Shown here piece after piece: positions 8,235 through 17,163 of a stretch of DNA of 64,000 nucleotides. How positions within the stretch are numbered: the first letter of the stretch is position 1; the number at the start of each line of letters is the position of its first letter. The position numbers and the translations under genes are program-made. The DNA comes from Lacrimispora xylanisolvens. Lineage in GTDB: Bacteria > Bacillota > Clostridia > Lachnospirales > Lachnospiraceae. The notes beneath the pieces were generated by a model that saw only the letters and a program-made list of their open reading frames with translations, was not told where the DNA came from and searched no databases. Location of the stretch: NCBI RefSeq assembly GCF_002934545.1, contig NZ_PTJA01000009.1:1-64000 (forward strand), written 5' to 3'.

Positions 8235-9738
8235 TGCTGACCTCCTGATTTCTCATGGTAGCAGAAGCCATGATCCGCTCCTGCGACACCTCCTCGATTG
8301 GGATTTCATCGGTAATACGTCCTTCACACATTACGATGACCCTGTCACTCATACGCAAAATTTCAGTCATTTCCGACGAGATCATAATGATGGATTTCCC
8401 CTGTTTTACCAGTTCATTCATCAGTTGATAGATCTCGCTTTTTGCTCCGACATCAATTCCTCTTGTGGGTTCGTCAAATATAAGAATATCGCAGTTTTTA
8501 ATCAGCCATTTGGCAATTACCACTTTCTGCTGGTTTCCTCCCGACAGGTTCACTACCATCTGATCTACGCTGGGAGTCCTGGTATTTAGCAGATGAACAT
8601 AATGCTCTGCCTGCTGATGCTCTTTCTTCTTATCGATAAATGCGCCTTTCATGAATGACGAGAGGGAAGCCATGGTGGAGTTTTCCGCAACGGATTTAAA
8701 CACCACAAGTCCAAAGCGCTTCCGGTCCTCTGACAGATATCCGATTCCCTGACTGACCGCATCCTCTGTTGTCTTTATCTCTGCTTTTCTGCCATTGATG
8801 AAGATCTCTCCCCCATCTTTTCTATCCGCTCCGAAAATAGCTCTGGCTGTTTCTGTTCTCCCTGCTCCCATTAATCCGGAAAAGCCCAGGATTTCACCTT
8901 TTTTCAGCTCAAAGCTCACATCTTTCACCATTTTACCGGCACTAAGATGTTCCACTTTTAAAACCACCGGGGCATCCCCTTTTACGCTGGCAGTCTGTTT
9001 CGGCTCTTCGTAAATTACCCGGCCTACCATCATATTGATGATGTCATCCTTGGTACAGTCTTTTGTTGTCAATGTGCCCACATAGGTTCCGTCACGCATA
9101 ACCGTTACCCGGTCTGTAATCACTTTAATTTCATCCATTCGGTGGGATATGTAGATGATTCCCATCCCCCTGGATCGCAGATCCCGGATAATTTTAAACA
9201 GCTCTTCTATCTCTGTTTCCGTCAGCGCTGCGGATGGCTCATCAAATACAATCAGCCTGGCGTCTCTGGAAATTGCTTTCGCTATTTCACACATCTGCTG
9301 CCGCCCCACGGTTAAATTCCCCATAACCTCAGAGGGGTCGATCTCAATATTGAGACGCCCAAATAACTTCTTTGCCTCTTTATTCATCATGGAATCGCTG
9401 ATAAATCCACTTTTCATTATTTCCCGGCCAATAAACAGATTCTGGGCCACTGTTAAGTGATTCATCATATTCAGTTCCTGATGGACAATTGCAATTCCGG
9501 CTTCCTGGGCCTTGGCTGGAGTGGTAAAATTCACTTCCTGACCCTCAAATTCAATGGTACCGGAATCTTTAGAATAGATGCCTGTAAGGATTTTCATCAG
9601 AGTGGATTTTCCTGCTCCGTTCTCCCCCATCAGTGCATGAACCTCTCCTGCTTCTACCTCCAGATCTACGTGATCCAAAGCATGTACCCCAGGAAAGGAC
9701 TTGTCAATTCCCTTCATTCTCAGCATAACCCTGCCCAC
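8215..9738 (-). CDS. Sugar ABC transporter ATP-binding protein (RbsA-like, two NBDs)
   Basis: 507 aa with two fused nucleotide-binding domains, as in RbsA/MglA/XylG. The first has Walker A GENGAGKST, signature LTVGRQQM and Walker B LIVFDEP. The second has signature LSGGNQQK and ILIFDEPTRGID, with the degenerate second Walker A usual for the family. The listed start is a GTG preceded by GGAGAG; an ATG 12 bases further in (9726) is an alternative. It is the first gene of the importer operon, behind a promoter with a good -10 and a poor -35. Confidence 0.92.
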   Translation of the reverse strand: MGRVMLRMKGIDKSFPGVHALDHVDLEVEAGEVHALMGENGAGKSTLMKILTGIYSKDSGTIEFEGQEVNFTTPAKAQEAGIAIVHQELNMMNHLTVAQNLFIGREIMKSGFISDSMMNKEAKKLFGRLNIEIDPSEVMGNLTVGRQQMCEIAKAISRDARLIVFDEPSAALTETEIEELFKIIRDLRSRGMGIIYISHRMDEIKVITDRVTVMRDGTYVGTLTTKDCTKDDIINMMVGRVIYEEPKQTASVKGDAPVVLKVEHLSAGKMVKDVSFELKKGEILGFSGLMGAGRTETARAIFGADRKDGGEIFINGRKAEIKTTEDAVSQGIGYLSEDRKRFGLVVFKSVAENSTMASLSSFMKGAFIDKKKEHQQAEHYVHLLNTRTPSVDQMVVNLSGGNQQKVVIAKWLIKNCDILIFDEPTRGIDVGAKSEIYQLMNELVKQGKSIIMISSEMTEILRMSDRVIVMCEGRITDEIPIEEVSQERIMASATMRNQEVSNGKTEK

Positions 9739-9794
9739 ATTCTCACTCTCCGCTTCTTTTTGTCTGGAACACTTTGTTTTGTTCTCATGAGTCC

Positions 9795-9823
9795 ATTATA
9801 TCGGAATAGAAAATTTCTAATAT
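9795..9823 (-). promoter_or_regulatory. Activator-type promoter of the importer operon
   Basis: A perfect TATAAT (9795-9800) on the minus strand, but the expected -35 (9818-9823) reads ATATTA. That pattern suits a promoter needing an activator, plausibly the YesN-type regulator encoded at 12575-14167. Confidence 0.55.
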
Positions 9824-9860
9824 AGAGGATCTTACAAAAAAAGAAGAAGATTTTACTTTC

Positions 9861-10835
9861 TTAAAATGGGAAGAGCAGCTTCTGGTTTTCATCGGTATAA
9901 ATGTTGTCTGCAGTAATCACCTCCGTATCGCAGTATATATTTTTATCAGGCTTTTTCCCCCGCACGGATTCTACCGCAGTCTGGATCCCGATATATCCCA
10001 TATTAAAGGGTTTTTGCACAATCAGGGTATCAATGATCCCCTCTTCTAAATACTGAATTCCTTCAATGTCATTATCGAAGCCTACCACATGCACTTTCCT
10101 GCTTAAATTCATCTCCCGGATGGCTCTTGCAACTCCAACTGTAGAATACAGATTAAGCCCGGCGATCAGCGTAATGTCCGGATTCGCCTTCATCAGTTCT
10201 CGTGTTTTTTCATATGCCTGGTTGTAGTCGGAATTGCTGTACAGGACCATTTTAATCTTGCTCTGATCCTCCCCCAGCCCTTGCCGAAGCCCTTCCTCCC
10301 GTTCTATGGCTGTGGAAGAACCTTTTACATGGGAAACAACGGCGATTTTTGTATCCGGTCCCACATAATCCCGCATCTTCTGCCCCATTTGAAGACCTGC
10401 GTTACGATTATCTGTTCCAATGTAGGTTTCCTCAAGATTCTGATCCAGTTTGGAGTCGATAAGAATGAGTTTAATTCCTGCATCTGTTACCTGTTTAACG
10501 CAATCCGTCATCTCCGAATACCGTATGGGAGCAAGTGCGATGGCATCCGGCTTCATCTTCACTGCCTCTTCAATGTATCTTTTCTGGGTCTCAAAATCAT
10601 TTTCCTCATCTGGAGCCAGAATCACAAGATTGGCCTGATATTCCTTACCTGCACTTTTTGCGCCGGATATCATGGACATCCAGAAGTCATTTGTCTTGTC
10701 CTGGACCTTGGGTATAAAGACGATTTTAACCGTTTTCTTCTCACCGAACTCATCCAGTAAAAAGACGCCTGAAAGGAAGGAAACAGCCAGAGTTAAGAAC
10801 AGAATTCCTAATAATGCATTTTTATGTTTCTTCAT
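9861..10835 (-). CDS. Membrane-anchored sugar-binding sensor protein
   Basis: 324 aa. An uncleaved N-terminal membrane anchor (about residues 8-28) has no lipobox cysteine, followed by a type I periplasmic-binding fold of about 280 residues. Its gene overlaps the histidine kinase gene by 14 bases and is third in a regulator-kinase-binding protein operon. This is the arrangement of the XylFII-LytS-YesN sensors of Clostridium, in which a binding protein presents sugar to the kinase. I infer that it senses the substrate carried by the neighbouring importer. A second transport binding protein is the main alternative. Confidence 0.85.
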   Translation of the reverse strand: MKKHKNALLGILFLTLAVSFLSGVFLLDEFGEKKTVKIVFIPKVQDKTNDFWMSMISGAKSAGKEYQANLVILAPDEENDFETQKRYIEEAVKMKPDAIALAPIRYSEMTDCVKQVTDAGIKLILIDSKLDQNLEETYIGTDNRNAGLQMGQKMRDYVGPDTKIAVVSHVKGSSTAIEREEGLRQGLGEDQSKIKMVLYSNSDYNQAYEKTRELMKANPDITLIAGLNLYSTVGVARAIREMNLSRKVHVVGFDNDIEGIQYLEEGIIDTLIVQKPFNMGYIGIQTAVESVRGKKPDKNIYCDTEVITADNIYTDENQKLLFPF

Positions 10836-12585
10836 TCACATCCTCCATCCGCCGGTAAGGGATTGTGATGGTCACAGTCGTTCCCTCCCCTTCCCTGCTG
10901 TCCACGCTTAAACCATATCCGGGCCCATAATACATGTTAAGGCGGTCCTGAATATTTTTCATTCCCACACCGTTATGCTTCTGATCTGTTTTCTTCTGAA
11001 AAATGCAGTTAAGAGCTTCTTTTGTCATGCCTACACCATCATCCATAACCTTTAATATCACGGTTTCATCCTGCCTGTATCCGAAAATGAGAATATTGCC
11101 CTGCTCTGTTTTGTACTTTAATCCATGGTACAGGGCGTTTTCCACCAGTGGCTGTAAAACCAGCTTGACAATGGCGCACTCCATAACCTCTGAGTCAACC
11201 CGGATATCAAAAGCCACCTTATCTTTATACCTCATCTGCTGGATCAGCAGATAGTTTCTGGTATATTCAAGCTCCTGCCACACCGTCACATAGATGTTGG
11301 AATTGCCGATTGCCTGACGGAAAAACCTGGCGAGAACTGAGGTCATATTGATCGCCTGCTCCGAATCCTCCGTTTCGATCAGCCAGATAATGGAATCTAG
11401 TGTATTGTAAAGAAAATGAGGGTTGATCTGAGACTGCAGCGCTTTTAATTCGCTCTTTCTTTTTTCTGCCTGCTCCTTGCTGTTTTTTTTCATCAGCTCA
11501 TCGATCCGCTCCGTCATGCTGTTAAAGGAATGGGTCAGACTGGAGATCTCATCCTCTCCTGCCGTTTCAATACTCACCGGTTGGAATTTTCCTTCCTGCA
11601 CCTCCTTCATGGCTGCCTGAAGCTGTTTGATGGGCTTTGTAATTTTAGCCGACAGAAAGACAGCAAACAGGCACGCCAGCAAAATCAGCAGAAATGCGGC
11701 TCCCGTATACATGGTTTTCATGGCCACTTCGTTGCCTGCCAGCTCTGAGGTGTAATTCACTCCCACAATGGTCCAGCCTGTTTTTTTCGAATGAAACGGG
11801 GTATAAATCTTATTCTCTCCGTTTTCATCAACATGGGTAAGACTGGTTTTGCTGGCTGATACTTCTTTTAAAAGTTCTTTTTTTACCCCGCTTAAAATCA
11901 GCTGCTGCTGGGGGTGATAGACGATTTCCCCTTTCCGGTCAAGGATATACACATACCCCTTATTTCCCAGGCTGATGGATTCACATAAATCATTGATTAC
12001 GTCATAATTTAAATCAATGACCAGCAGCCCTTCCACCCGTCCCGTAGCGGGATTGGTTATCCCCCGGCTTAGGGTTACCACCCATTTATAATCGTTCTTT
12101 ACCAGATTCTGTACGTGTGAGGAGGAAATAAGAATTTTGCTTTCCGCCATTTTTGCATCCTGATACCACTCTTTGTCCTTAAGCCGTGCCCGTAAGTTTA
12201 AGTCACTTCCATTGTTGATAAAATATCTCCCATTGTCTCCAAGAACGGCAATGTTATAGATGTCTGTCCTGGCATGGAGTATGGTCTGAAAGGCTTCTTT
12301 TAAGCCTTCTCCGGTTTCTGTTCCGTCATCGAACAAATATCCGGTTATATCCCGGTTGTTCATAATCACCTGGGAGATGTTTTCCATGTAGTCAATGTAG
12401 TTTTCAATGTTAAAGTTGACCTGTTCAATCAGCTGCCTGCTGTTTTTTTCCGAATTGTCCATCAGATTGCTTTTGGTAAACCTTATGGAGAAGAACAGGA
12501 ACACCGTTACGGTTAAAAGAACCAGAAGAGAGAAATAAATGATCATATTGGTCCGTATACTTTTAAACCTGACTTCAATTCTCAT
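10822..12585 (-). CDS. Sensor histidine kinase (LytS/YesM type)
   Basis: 587 aa. Membrane segments at about residues 12-33 and 285-305 flank a Cache-like extracellular domain, followed by HAMP, a His_kinase (PF06580) domain with H-box QSQINPHFLYNTLDS, and an HATPase domain with DDGVGMTKEAL and GVGMKNIQDRLNMYYG. Autophosphorylation on the H-box histidine and transfer to the YesN-like regulator encoded just upstream is expected. The gene overlaps the regulator gene by 11 bases and the sensor-protein gene by 14, so production is probably translationally coupled. Confidence 0.92.
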   Translation of the reverse strand: MRIEVRFKSIRTNMIIYFSLLVLLTVTVFLFFSIRFTKSNLMDNSEKNSRQLIEQVNFNIENYIDYMENISQVIMNNRDITGYLFDDGTETGEGLKEAFQTILHARTDIYNIAVLGDNGRYFINNGSDLNLRARLKDKEWYQDAKMAESKILISSSHVQNLVKNDYKWVVTLSRGITNPATGRVEGLLVIDLNYDVINDLCESISLGNKGYVYILDRKGEIVYHPQQQLILSGVKKELLKEVSASKTSLTHVDENGENKIYTPFHSKKTGWTIVGVNYTSELAGNEVAMKTMYTGAAFLLILLACLFAVFLSAKITKPIKQLQAAMKEVQEGKFQPVSIETAGEDEISSLTHSFNSMTERIDELMKKNSKEQAEKRKSELKALQSQINPHFLYNTLDSIIWLIETEDSEQAINMTSVLARFFRQAIGNSNIYVTVWQELEYTRNYLLIQQMRYKDKVAFDIRVDSEVMECAIVKLVLQPLVENALYHGLKYKTEQGNILIFGYRQDETVILKVMDDGVGMTKEALNCIFQKKTDQKHNGVGMKNIQDRLNMYYGPGYGLSVDSREGEGTTVTITIPYRRMEDVNEET

Positions 12586-14167
12586 AGCTGCCTTTCCGGT
12601 TCCTTCTTAAGCCCGCATATTCTTTCGGTGTTTTTTCCGTTGCCTTTTTAAAAATGGCACTGAAATAGTTGGCATCGTTGTATCCGCATTTTTCCGCAAC
12701 CTCGTAAGTCTTTAAGGAGGTATTTTCCAAAAGCTCCATGGCTTTTTCCATCCGCTTCTTAGTCAGTGCTTCCACAAAGGTCATACCAGTATAATTTTTA
12801 AAAGCAGAGCTGAAATAGCTGACGCTGATGGCCAGTTTCTCACATATCTCCTGGAGAGACAGGCTGCAGTCCGAATAATGGCTGTTGATGTATTCCAGCG
12901 CTGCTACCGCCTGATGATCCCCGTAATTGCCCCGGTTGCTGTTTACAATCTCCAGTGCTGTATGAAAAAAGTCCAGCACTTTTTCTTCCATCTGGGAAAT
13001 ATAAGTACAGCCAAACAGTCCGGATATAATCTCCTGTTCTTTTAAGAAGAATTGGTCTTCCACAAGATTGAGCCGCTCCAGAAAATTCATGACTGCAAGG
13101 ATCAGACTCTGGTAGATCACCACAACTTTATTTCTGGTAACCCAGTTGACCTGACATTCCGTCCGAATTTGTGCAATCTCCATTTTAATCTCTTCTTCCA
13201 GATTGCTTCTGACTGCAAGTACAATTCGTTTTTCCCGTTCACCTTCACTCAGTAAACCCTGAGCGCTGAGCCTGTACTTTTGAAACCTGTCCCATTCATA
13301 GATTCCCGGCTCCCGCTCCAGATAAAGATACTCTTTCATTTCCATGGCCTTTTCATAAGAAAAGCTGAGTCCGCTTAAATTAAATACACAGGTCCCCACC
13401 AGGCAGTAAACAATTTTTCCCATTTTCTTAAGAATGAGGTCTGCAGATTCATTGCAGATCACTGCAATCTCCTTTTTCATCTGGGAGCTGTTTTTCTTCT
13501 TTACATAAAGAAGAATCTGACCATCGTCATCTTCGGTCACAAGCACATCTTCATTCCATTTTTCCCGGACTAAGTCCGCCATCTGGGAAATTTCCTTTTT
13601 TTCTGCCTGATCCCTGGGACAAAGGAGGGCTGCGCAGTAACATTCACCGGTAAAATCAATGTGAAATTCTTTTAGTTTTTCCCCGATCTGATCCTCATGA
13701 ATCCGTCCCTGCCCAAGCTGAAGCAAAAACTGGTTTTTTAAAAGGGGGTAACTCCCTTCATAATAGGTCCTGACCTGGAGATTCTCCGCTTCTCCATCCA
13801 GGATCTTTTTTGCTTCCTTCAGCTTTTCAATCAGTTCCCCTGCAGTAACCGGCTTCAGCACATAGGAAAGTACATGGTATTCCACCGCTCTTTTGGCATA
13901 CTCAAATTCGTCGTAGCCGGTTATAATTACCGCTTTTGTACATTTCCTGCTTTCATATAAATACTTCGCCAGTTCAAGACCATCTACATAAGGCATGCAG
14001 ATATCCGTAAGCACAAGATCCACCGGCTCTTTCTCCATAAAGCTGATGGCTTCTTTTCCGTTTTCGCAGGTTCCTGCCAGTTCAAACCCCAGTGATCCCC
14101 ATGGTATTCTCTGTGAAATCCGTTCTCTTATCAAAATTTCATCATCAACCAACAATACCTTATACAT
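12575..14167 (-). CDS. Response regulator, REC plus AraC-type DNA-binding domain (YesN-like)
   Basis: 530 aa. A receiver domain at 1-120 has acidic pocket D8-D9, phospho-acceptor D55 (TDICMP) and the KP pair (YVLKP). A long linker domain follows, then a C-terminal AraC double helix-turn-helix with EKCGYNDANYFSAIFKKATE. It likely activates the importer operon and the hexitol operon once phosphorylated by the adjacent LytS-type kinase. It is the first gene of the three-gene sensing operon. GAGGGGAT precedes the start. Confidence 0.92.
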   Translation of the reverse strand: MYKVLLVDDEILIRERISQRIPWGSLGFELAGTCENGKEAISFMEKEPVDLVLTDICMPYVDGLELAKYLYESRKCTKAVIITGYDEFEYAKRAVEYHVLSYVLKPVTAGELIEKLKEAKKILDGEAENLQVRTYYEGSYPLLKNQFLLQLGQGRIHEDQIGEKLKEFHIDFTGECYCAALLCPRDQAEKKEISQMADLVREKWNEDVLVTEDDDGQILLYVKKKNSSQMKKEIAVICNESADLILKKMGKIVYCLVGTCVFNLSGLSFSYEKAMEMKEYLYLEREPGIYEWDRFQKYRLSAQGLLSEGEREKRIVLAVRSNLEEEIKMEIAQIRTECQVNWVTRNKVVVIYQSLILAVMNFLERLNLVEDQFFLKEQEIISGLFGCTYISQMEEKVLDFFHTALEIVNSNRGNYGDHQAVAALEYINSHYSDCSLSLQEICEKLAISVSYFSSAFKNYTGMTFVEALTKKRMEKAMELLENTSLKTYEVAEKCGYNDANYFSAIFKKATEKTPKEYAGLRRNRKGSYEN

Positions 14168-14242
14168 AGAACTATCCCCTCATATCTCCAATAAGCACTA
14201 CAGTCAGTATGCGCAGTTTCCAGAAAAGAAAATAGCAATAAG

Positions 14243-14286
14243 GCCGGAATTTCTGAAGTTGTTTGCCTGTGCTTCAAAAATTCCGG
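14243..14286 (-). terminator. Terminator after the catabolic operon
   Basis: An inverted repeat (GCCGGAATTTCTGAAG with CTTCAAAAATTCCGGC, imperfect) lies just past the aldo/keto reductase gene, with a moderately T-rich minus-strand tail. It would separate the catabolic operon from the sensing operon. Confidence 0.6.
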
Positions 14287-14305
14287 CTGTTTCATAAGTA
14301 CCCGG

Positions 14306-15319
14306 TTATTTTACAATAAACCCATCCTCGTCCCAGAGATCATGCCAGTCATTTGCGCCTTCCCAAAGGAATACCTGACCTTTTACCAGACGGTTATTTC
14401 TCTCTAAGGTTGCGATCCGGCTCATTTCCTCTTCTGTAAGCGGATCTTCTGTCATTGCCTTTAAGTTACTTACATATTCCATTTCATGAATGGAGAAAGG
14501 AATGGGGATCTGTCCTCTCTGACGAGCCCATTTAAGAGCGATAACTGCGGGATGAACGCCGTGAGCCGCTGCGATTTCCTTCATTTCCGGTGTCTGTAAA
14601 TCTGCCACATCCTCCGGACACATATCTCTTTCCGGTCTCTGGGGAGAGCCTAATGGCATGAAGCCGATGGGCTGAATATTGTGAGCAACCAGATAATCAA
14701 ACAGCTTCTGCTGCTGGAAGCAGGGGTGAAGCTCCATCTCACAGGCAGCCGGCTTTATGTTCATATGAGGCAGAACTGCTTCCAGCTTTGGAATGGTCAT
14801 GTTGGAAATACCGATGTTGCGGATCAGTCCTTTTTCCACCAGTTCCTCGCACTGACGGTATGTTTTTAAAAATTCTTCCGGAGAAAATGGTCTGGAATCC
14901 GGATTCCGGGAATCTACATCACAGTGAGGTGCATGGTAATTTGGAAATGGCCAGTGAATGAAGAACATATCCATATATTCGCACTGTAAGTCAGCAATGC
15001 TCTTTCTACAGGATTCTTCTACTCTGTCATGCATGTCATTCCATACCTTTGTCATGATGAAAAGGTCTTTTCTCTCCACCACTCCCTCTTCAAATGCATG
15101 ATGGAATACTTCTCCGATCTGATCCTCATTTCCATAGCAGGCCGCACAGTCAAACATGCGGTATCCACAGCGGATTGCACCTCCTACAGCTGCCGATACT
15201 TCATCAGGAGTAAAGCGGTCGGAACCAAAGGTTCCCATACCCACACAGGGAATCTCCTCTCCTGTGTATAATTTCACTTTTGGCACCAGTGCCGGATTTA
15301 CAAATTCATTCATTGTCAT
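14306..15319 (-). CDS. Aldo/keto reductase (aldose/ketose reductase type)
   Basis: 337 aa, classical AKR barrel with tetrad D57, Y62, K91 and H122, related to 2,5-diketogluconate reductases and aldose reductases. It has no iron-sulfur tail, unlike the AKR at 4304-5473. It probably interconverts a sugar and its alcohol with NAD(P)H in the cytoplasm. It is the last gene of the operon containing a GatD-type dehydrogenase, so a supply of hexitol from an aldose is conceivable. The start may be the ATG two codons later (spacing from AAGGAG is better there). Confidence 0.9.
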   Translation of the reverse strand: MTMNEFVNPALVPKVKLYTGEEIPCVGMGTFGSDRFTPDEVSAAVGGAIRCGYRMFDCAACYGNEDQIGEVFHHAFEEGVVERKDLFIMTKVWNDMHDRVEESCRKSIADLQCEYMDMFFIHWPFPNYHAPHCDVDSRNPDSRPFSPEEFLKTYRQCEELVEKGLIRNIGISNMTIPKLEAVLPHMNIKPAACEMELHPCFQQQKLFDYLVAHNIQPIGFMPLGSPQRPERDMCPEDVADLQTPEMKEIAAAHGVHPAVIALKWARQRGQIPIPFSIHEMEYVSNLKAMTEDPLTEEEMSRIATLERNNRLVKGQVFLWEGANDWHDLWDEDGFIVK

Positions 15320-15334
15320 ATTCTCCTTCTCTTT

Positions 15335-16216
15335 TTATAGAATTGTAATTTGATAGCTCAGCCGTTTTTCTTCCCCTGGCTTTACAATTGCTGCATTTCG
15401 TTTCTCTTCAAATATATCGTTCTCATCGCTGCAGGTGGACAGCCCGGTCCATGGCTCCAAAGCAAGAAATGGTCCGTCGTTGGCTGCCGACCAGATGACC
15501 AGATAGGGAAATGATCCCATCTCCAGTTCCACTCCATGTCCGGTTTCTTTGTGACAGAGTGTTACTTTTTTTGATTTCAGCCGGTCAAATATGATGCCGT
15601 CCTGATAAAACAAGGAGTGGGCAAGGGGTAAAACAGTACCTTCCAGTAAATTTTCCTTCCGGTGTCCCATATCCACCAGTCCTGTTTTCAGATCCGGTGT
15701 GGGAGCAGTTTTTTCTTCTTCTGCATCAAAGACAACCTGATAATCCTCAAAGTTCTCTGCTGGTAAAAGAGGACACCGAAACGCCGGATGACCTCCTATG
15801 AAGAAAGGCATATCCTCTGTACCTGTATTTTTAACTCCATAGGTGACAAGAATGCTGTTCTCTTTCAGACTGTATTCCATGGTGAGAGTAAATGGATAAG
15901 GATATTTTCCCATCATCTCTTCATTTTCTGAAATGGAAAAACAGATGCTATCCTCTTTTTCTGACTCCAGCTTAAATTCTTCCTTCCGGACAATCCCATG
16001 CCTTGGCATCTCAATCTGCTTACCATCTTTTGTGACCGCCTTGTTGTCCCTTAAACTTCCGCAGATGGGGAACAGAACAGGTGCCTGCCCGCTCCAGTAT
16101 TCAGGATCTCCCTGCCATAGATATTCCGTACCAGCTTCGTTCTTTATGGATGTGAGGGCGCCTCCGAGAGAGGTGAAGCCCACTTCCATCCGGTCATTCT
16201 TTAATAAATAGTTCAT
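15335..16216 (-). CDS. Aldose 1-epimerase family protein (LacX-like)
   Basis: 293 aa, galactose-mutarotase-like beta-sandwich. Recognisable segments are PRHGIVRKEEF, FFIGGHPAFRCPL and FLALEPWTGLST, as in LacX and YeaD/GalM relatives. It probably interconverts anomers of a hexose or hexose phosphate. The open frame can be read from a TTG 6 bases upstream, but the ATG at 16216 lies at proper distance from GGGGG and follows the PfkB stop by two bases. Co-transcription with tagatose-6-phosphate-type genes recalls lacX in lac operons of Gram-positive bacteria. Confidence 0.88.
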   Translation of the reverse strand: MNYLLKNDRMEVGFTSLGGALTSIKNEAGTEYLWQGDPEYWSGQAPVLFPICGSLRDNKAVTKDGKQIEMPRHGIVRKEEFKLESEKEDSICFSISENEEMMGKYPYPFTLTMEYSLKENSILVTYGVKNTGTEDMPFFIGGHPAFRCPLLPAENFEDYQVVFDAEEEKTAPTPDLKTGLVDMGHRKENLLEGTVLPLAHSLFYQDGIIFDRLKSKKVTLCHKETGHGVELEMGSFPYLVIWSAANDGPFLALEPWTGLSTCSDENDIFEEKRNAAIVKPGEEKRLSYQITIL

Positions 16217-16218
16217 GT

Positions 16219-17154
16219 TCAACCCCCGATTCTTGTGATTTCTATCTGCGGCTGCAGTCTTTGCATGTCTTCCATCAGGAAAAAGCCTGTTTCCTCTCTT
16301 AATGCAGAAGCGGCTGAGACAGCACTTGCATTTCTTAATATCTCTTCCATGGGAAGCTGTCTGGAAAGACCAAGAGCAAAACCAGCTATCATGGAATCAC
16401 CGCATCCCACCGTGTTCACTGCGTCTATTTTGGGTACTCTGGCTCTGTATATACCGGAGCTGCATACCACGAAAGAACCTTCTGAACCAAGGGAAACTGC
16501 TACGATCTCCACACCCCGTTTATGAATGTCCTCTGCCGCTTCGATCATCTCTTCCAGGCTGTCACAGCTTTTTCCTGTCAGCATACGGATCTCATCCAAA
16601 TTGGGCTTAATCATGGAAGGAGCGGCTTCGATACCCATTTTGAGCAGATTGCCGCTGGTGTCTAATATCACCTTTTTCCCTGCTTCCTTTCCGATCTTCA
16701 CCATTCTCTGGTAAGCAGTTCCGTCAAGTCCCCTTGGCACGCTTCCTGATATGGCAATGACTTCTGCCTCATTTGCAAGCTGTTTATAATGTTCCAGGAA
16801 CGAAAGAAAGTCTTCTTCTCCCACTTCAAACCCGGGTTCCAGAAATTCTGTCTGAATCCTGTTTTTTTCATCCCAGATATTAATACAGGAGCGGCTCTCT
16901 CCTTTTAAGTGGTAAAATGCGCTGGTGATCCCAAAGGTGCTTAAGGCTTCTTCAATATAATTACCTGCGTGGCCTCCCACGAAACCGGTTGCCACTACGC
17001 TGCCTCCTGCTATGACTGCAGGCTTTGAGACATTTAACCCTTTTCCACCCGGCGTATAGGAACATGATTTCACACGGTTAACTTCTCCCTGTGAAAACCC
17101 TTCCACTACATACCGTTTGTCAATGGCAGCATTTAATGTTACGGTCAGTATCAT
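16219..17154 (-). CDS. PfkB-family phosphofructokinase/tagatose-6-phosphate kinase
   Basis: 311 aa, the FruK/LacC branch of the ribokinase fold. N-terminal LTVTLNAAIDKRY and GGKGLNVSK, and C-terminal NTVGCGDSMIAGF with catalytic base D253. GCGDS rather than GAGDS is usual in this branch. Expected reaction: ATP-dependent conversion of a ketohexose monophosphate (tagatose 6-P, or fructose 1-P) to the bisphosphate. Its operon partners, a GatD-type dehydrogenase and a GatY-type aldolase, favour tagatose 6-phosphate. The start follows AGGAGG. Confidence 0.9.
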   Translation of the reverse strand: MILTVTLNAAIDKRYVVEGFSQGEVNRVKSCSYTPGGKGLNVSKPAVIAGGSVVATGFVGGHAGNYIEEALSTFGITSAFYHLKGESRSCINIWDEKNRIQTEFLEPGFEVGEEDFLSFLEHYKQLANEAEVIAISGSVPRGLDGTAYQRMVKIGKEAGKKVILDTSGNLLKMGIEAAPSMIKPNLDEIRMLTGKSCDSLEEMIEAAEDIHKRGVEIVAVSLGSEGSFVVCSSGIYRARVPKIDAVNTVGCGDSMIAGFALGLSRQLPMEEILRNASAVSAASALREETGFFLMEDMQRLQPQIEITRIGG

Positions 17155-17163
17155 AGGTACCTC

